Below are positions 61,579-64,000 of a stretch of DNA of 64,000 bases, piece by piece. The number at the start of each line of letters is the position of its first letter. The first letter of the stretch is position 1. The notes below the pieces were generated by a model. It was not told where the DNA came from and did not search any database. It saw nothing but the letters and a program-made list of their open reading frames with translations. The DNA comes from G963662985 sp963662985. Its GTDB lineage: Bacteria; Chloroflexota; Anaerolineae; Anaerolineales; UBA11579. The stretch covers positions 930,001-994,000 of the forward strand of contig OY760067.1 in NCBI GenBank assembly GCA_963662985.1, in the 5' to 3' direction. Made by a program: the position numbers and the translations under genes.

Positions 61579-62244
61579 ATGATAACCATTGGCGTTTTAG
61601 CAGACACTCACGTCCCTGACAGAAAAAGACGATTACATCCTGAAATCATTCCATTGTTTGAGGAAAGAAATGTGCAACTAATCTTGCATGCGGGCGACAT
61701 CACCGTGCAAGGCGTTTTGAATCAGTTGGAAAAAGTTGCACCAGTGATGGCCGTACGCGGTAACCAAGATGTGTTGATGAACCGTAAAATCCCCATCAAA
61801 CAAGTGATTACAGTGGGAAGGGTGCGAATTGGGATGACCCATGGGCATGGCAGTTGGCGATTGTATTTGCGTGATAAATATGAGCAACTGTTTGAAGGTC
61901 CGGGGAAGTTCTCTAAATGGGAACAACGGGCTGTGAAACAATTTGATAAAGATGATGTGGATGTGATTGTGTTCGGACATAATCATGACCCTTTGATTCG
62001 TTACCCAATCGATGGACGGATCATCTTTAACCCGGGGTCGGCTGCAAAACAAGTGCTACCTAATAAACCCCCTTCCATTGGATTTTTGACGATCGATGGC
62101 ACAAAGGTGACTCCTGAGATCGTTTTTCTAAGTGACAAAAAATTTGGAGAAGAAGATGAGCAAGATCATCCCCGCACCGAAATCATCCCAGTGGAACGAG
62201 AAAGTTTTTTCAAGCGTCTTTCCGATAAAATTAAACGCAAATAG
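61579..62244 (+). CDS. YfcE/MJ0936-type metallophosphoesterase
   Basis: Protein of 221 residues with the calcineurin-like metal sites in order: IGVLADTHVPD, ILHAGDITVQG, VRGNQD, MTHGHGSW and VFGHNHDP. The fold ends with NPGSAAKQVLPNKPPSIGFL at about residue 170. The last 45 residues are an unusual charged tail that corresponds to the overlap with the next gene. Likely a phosphodiesterase; natural substrate unknown. Confidence 0.9.
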   Translation: MITIGVLADTHVPDRKRRLHPEIIPLFEERNVQLILHAGDITVQGVLNQLEKVAPVMAVRGNQDVLMNRKIPIKQVITVGRVRIGMTHGHGSWRLYLRDKYEQLFEGPGKFSKWEQRAVKQFDKDDVDVIVFGHNHDPLIRYPIDGRIIFNPGSAAKQVLPNKPPSIGFLTIDGTKVTPEIVFLSDKKFGEEDEQDHPRTEIIPVERESFFKRLSDKIKRK

Positions 62245-63730
62245 CGAACTTGGTTTCGCTACGGTCTTTGAGATATTTGCTGAATATCTGATTTTTGAGG
62301 AGAAAAATGCAAATGTGCTATTGGATGTGAAAGCTGAATGGGGAGATGCGTTAGGAGAAGAAGGGTATCGAATGCGGGTGGAGGAAGATGTAATCCGCAT
62401 TGAGGCGGGGAGCCAAGTGGGGGCTTTTTATGGACTTCAGAGTTTATTACAATTACTGCCATTGGGGTCCCCTAACGCTACATTCTCTATTGCCCAAGGG
62501 ATAATCGAGGATGCTCCGCAATATGGTTGGCGAGGATTTATGTTTGATGAGGCACGCCATTTCTTTGGAAAAGTGACGGTAAAAAAAATCTTGGATTGGA
62601 TGGCGGCGTATAAGCTAAATCGATTCCATTGGCATTTGACCGATGACCAAGGTTGGCGAGTGGAGATCAAAGCCTTTCCAAAATTGACTGAGATTGGATC
62701 GGTGCGCAAAGGGACACGCTATGGCGCTTTCCGAGGACCGTTCAAAGATGAATATGTGGCAAAACCACATGGCGGGTTTTATACACAAGAAGATATTCAA
62801 GAAATTGTCGCCTATGCCAAAGAGCGTCAGATTGAAGTGATTCCAGAATTTGATTTGCCAGGGCATTTTAGCAGTGTGTTGGCGGCCTATCCTGAATTAG
62901 GCTGCACGGGAAAAACTGTGGAAGTGAAAGAAGGCTCGGGGATCTATGGGGACATTGCCTGTGTGGGAAATGCTGATGCGGTACAATTTATTAAAACTGT
63001 GATTGATGAATTATGTGATTTGTTTCCGTTCCCGTACTTTCATATCGGGGGCGATGAGGTGAAGACGGATAATTGGGAAACGTGCCCAAAATGCCAAGGG
63101 CTGATGCAAGAAAAAGAAATTACTTCTTTGCATGGTTTGCAAGTCTATTTGACGAACGAGATGACTGCCTATCTGAAAGCAAAAGGGCGCACGACATTGG
63201 TGTGGAATGAAGCTTTGGGGGATAACTTGGATGATGATGTGGTACTCCTGCATTGGATTTCATTTGGGAAACATTTTGACAAAACGATTGGAGCAATGAA
63301 AGCTGGCCGGAAGGCTATTATGCAACCAATCTTTACTACGTATTTTGATTATTCTTATTCGTTGGTGCCGATACGCAAGATTAATCGCTATGATGAAACC
63401 AATGGGTTACAAAAAGAGGCATTGCAGCAATTGATGGGCGTGCAATGTGCGCTTTGGACAGAACAGATTAACAATGAAGCCCATGTTCAATTCAATTGTT
63501 TCCCAAAAATGGCATTGATGGCAGAAGCTGGTTGGGGAACACGAGTGGCAGATGGTGGCCAAGATTTTCTACGTCGTTGGGAAGCTGGCAAAACACATCA
63601 GGAATTGATGGGGTTGAAACATGCGGCGCCTATCAAAGCAGTCAACCCATGGGGGGTGAGACGCTGGTGGATGACGGCCAAGTGTATGTTGAAGGACATG
63701 CGCAGTGAAGTGCGCAAATGGCAAGCCTAG
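62156..63730 (+). CDS. Glycoside hydrolase family 20 beta-N-acetylhexosaminidase
   Basis: Protein of 524 residues without signal peptide. An N-terminal GH20b-like domain (about 1-115, IIPAPKSSQW) is followed by the catalytic barrel: YGWRGFMFDEARHFFGK, FHWHLTDDQGWRVEIKAFP and the Asp-Glu pair in FHIGGDEVKTDNW near residue 298. CALWTEQINNEAHVQFNCFP closes the site. Cytosolic location suggests it trims imported chitin or cell-wall fragments. The ATG at 62156 has GGAG six bases upstream and overlaps the phosphoesterase by 89 bases; a GTG at 62132 would overlap more. Confidence 0.93.
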   Translation: MSKIIPAPKSSQWNEKVFSSVFPIKLNANSELGFATVFEIFAEYLIFEEKNANVLLDVKAEWGDALGEEGYRMRVEEDVIRIEAGSQVGAFYGLQSLLQLLPLGSPNATFSIAQGIIEDAPQYGWRGFMFDEARHFFGKVTVKKILDWMAAYKLNRFHWHLTDDQGWRVEIKAFPKLTEIGSVRKGTRYGAFRGPFKDEYVAKPHGGFYTQEDIQEIVAYAKERQIEVIPEFDLPGHFSSVLAAYPELGCTGKTVEVKEGSGIYGDIACVGNADAVQFIKTVIDELCDLFPFPYFHIGGDEVKTDNWETCPKCQGLMQEKEITSLHGLQVYLTNEMTAYLKAKGRTTLVWNEALGDNLDDDVVLLHWISFGKHFDKTIGAMKAGRKAIMQPIFTTYFDYSYSLVPIRKINRYDETNGLQKEALQQLMGVQCALWTEQINNEAHVQFNCFPKMALMAEAGWGTRVADGGQDFLRRWEAGKTHQELMGLKHAAPIKAVNPWGVRRWWMTAKCMLKDMRSEVRKWQA

Positions 63731-63755
63731 ATTGCAGGCTGAAAGGGTTTGAAAG

Positions 63756-64000
63756 ATGCCTAGTTTTTCACAAAGTTTATTTCGAGAAGATTATGATCGG
63801 ATTAAGATCATCTATGCTTTGTGGGGCGAAGAAGGCAGCTTTCGAGACGTACCAAGCGGCATCCAGCAATTAGAAAATAAGATCAGTAATCCTGCTTATT
63901 TTGAAACATTGTTTCATGAACTTGATTTGGATGCGCAACATGCGCTACAAGACTTGGCAGGGCATGAGGGGCGCATCACTTGGACGACATTCTTGCTACG
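63756..64000 (+). CDS. Partial gene cut by window edge, unknown (possibly helicase-associated)
   Basis: At least 81 codons are open from the ATG to the edge: it begins MPSFSQSLFREDYDRIKIIY, then ALWGEEGSFRDV, and later ALQDLAGHEGRITWTTFLL. AAAGGGTTTGAAAG lies before the ATG. The latter stretch resembles the N-terminal region of Chloroflexota helicase-associated (XPB-linked) proteins, but this is a weak recollection and no motif is complete. Confidence 0.55.
   Translation, partial: MPSFSQSLFREDYDRIKIIYALWGEEGSFRDVPSGIQQLENKISNPAYFETLFHELDLDAQHALQDLAGHEGRITWTTFLL

Overview
The window looks like part of a chromosome from an anaerobic Chloroflexota bacterium, probably of the Anaerolineae. This is inferred from gene content, because no rRNA or tRNA gene is visible. 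Supporting genes are a mevalonate kinase next to an archaeal-type isopentenyl phosphate kinase, a four-subunit ferredoxin-dependent 2-oxoacid oxidoreductase, a bacterial Elp3, a fused-ATPase ECF transporter, and secreted or cytoplasmic glycoside hydrolases (GH9, GH20). Together they suggest a fermentative heterotroph that uses plant and cell-wall polysaccharides.

Layout: 1-9.4 kb is AT-rich and holds lepA (cut by the window edge), a LysM-type anchored surface protein, a GNAT/CoA-binding/membrane-protein run, and a minus-strand run of LOG-type hydrolase, rRNA/tRNA methyltransferases and a class V aminotransferase. 9.5-12.9 kb carries a UbiA prenyltransferase, mevalonate kinase and IPK operon, then greA. 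14.8-17.5 kb is the 2-oxoacid:ferredoxin oxidoreductase operon (delta-alpha-beta-gamma). 17.6-25.2 kb holds wecB, an acyltransferase, a lipase, a SAM-hydroxide adenosyltransferase, elp3, an exporter, a methyltransferase and recO. 25.2-29.5 kb has a gene-poor stretch with repeats, then the ECF transporter operon. 29.8-34.8 kb has a short UvrA-like ATPase with an overlapping serine hydrolase, and a split glutamine-dependent NAD synthetase.

34.8-39.8 kb is an AT-rich accessory island: a PD-(D/E)XK-like/DUF5655-type protein, two membrane-anchored beta-propeller proteins, and a membrane-protein gene cut in two by an IS30-family element. The element's ends, inverted repeats and 2-bp target duplication can all be read. 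39.8-46.5 kb holds a SnoaL/SDR/CrtI-like cluster, a glycosyltransferase and a secreted GH9 cellulase. 46.7-49 kb is a MarR-controlled operon (MarR, nitroreductase, MaoC) ending in a decayed nitronate monooxygenase. 49.1-64 kb holds a DinG-type exonuclease-helicase, rplS behind a structured leader, glutamine amidotransferase and murI, a minus-strand run (ABC-F, esterase, M20 peptidase, DUF1385), an LCP protein, and a phosphoesterase that overlaps a GH20 hexosaminidase.

Two window-wide patterns stand out. Several genes have a -10 box only 6-7 bases before the start codon, so their mRNAs are predicted to be leaderless. From about 20 kb onward the + strand is strongly G-rich over C whichever way genes run, unlike the first 20 kb. 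No CRISPR array, prophage or replication origin was seen. The strongest candidates for undescribed biology are the rplS leader with mutually exclusive pairings, the leaderless-promoter architecture and the accessory island.
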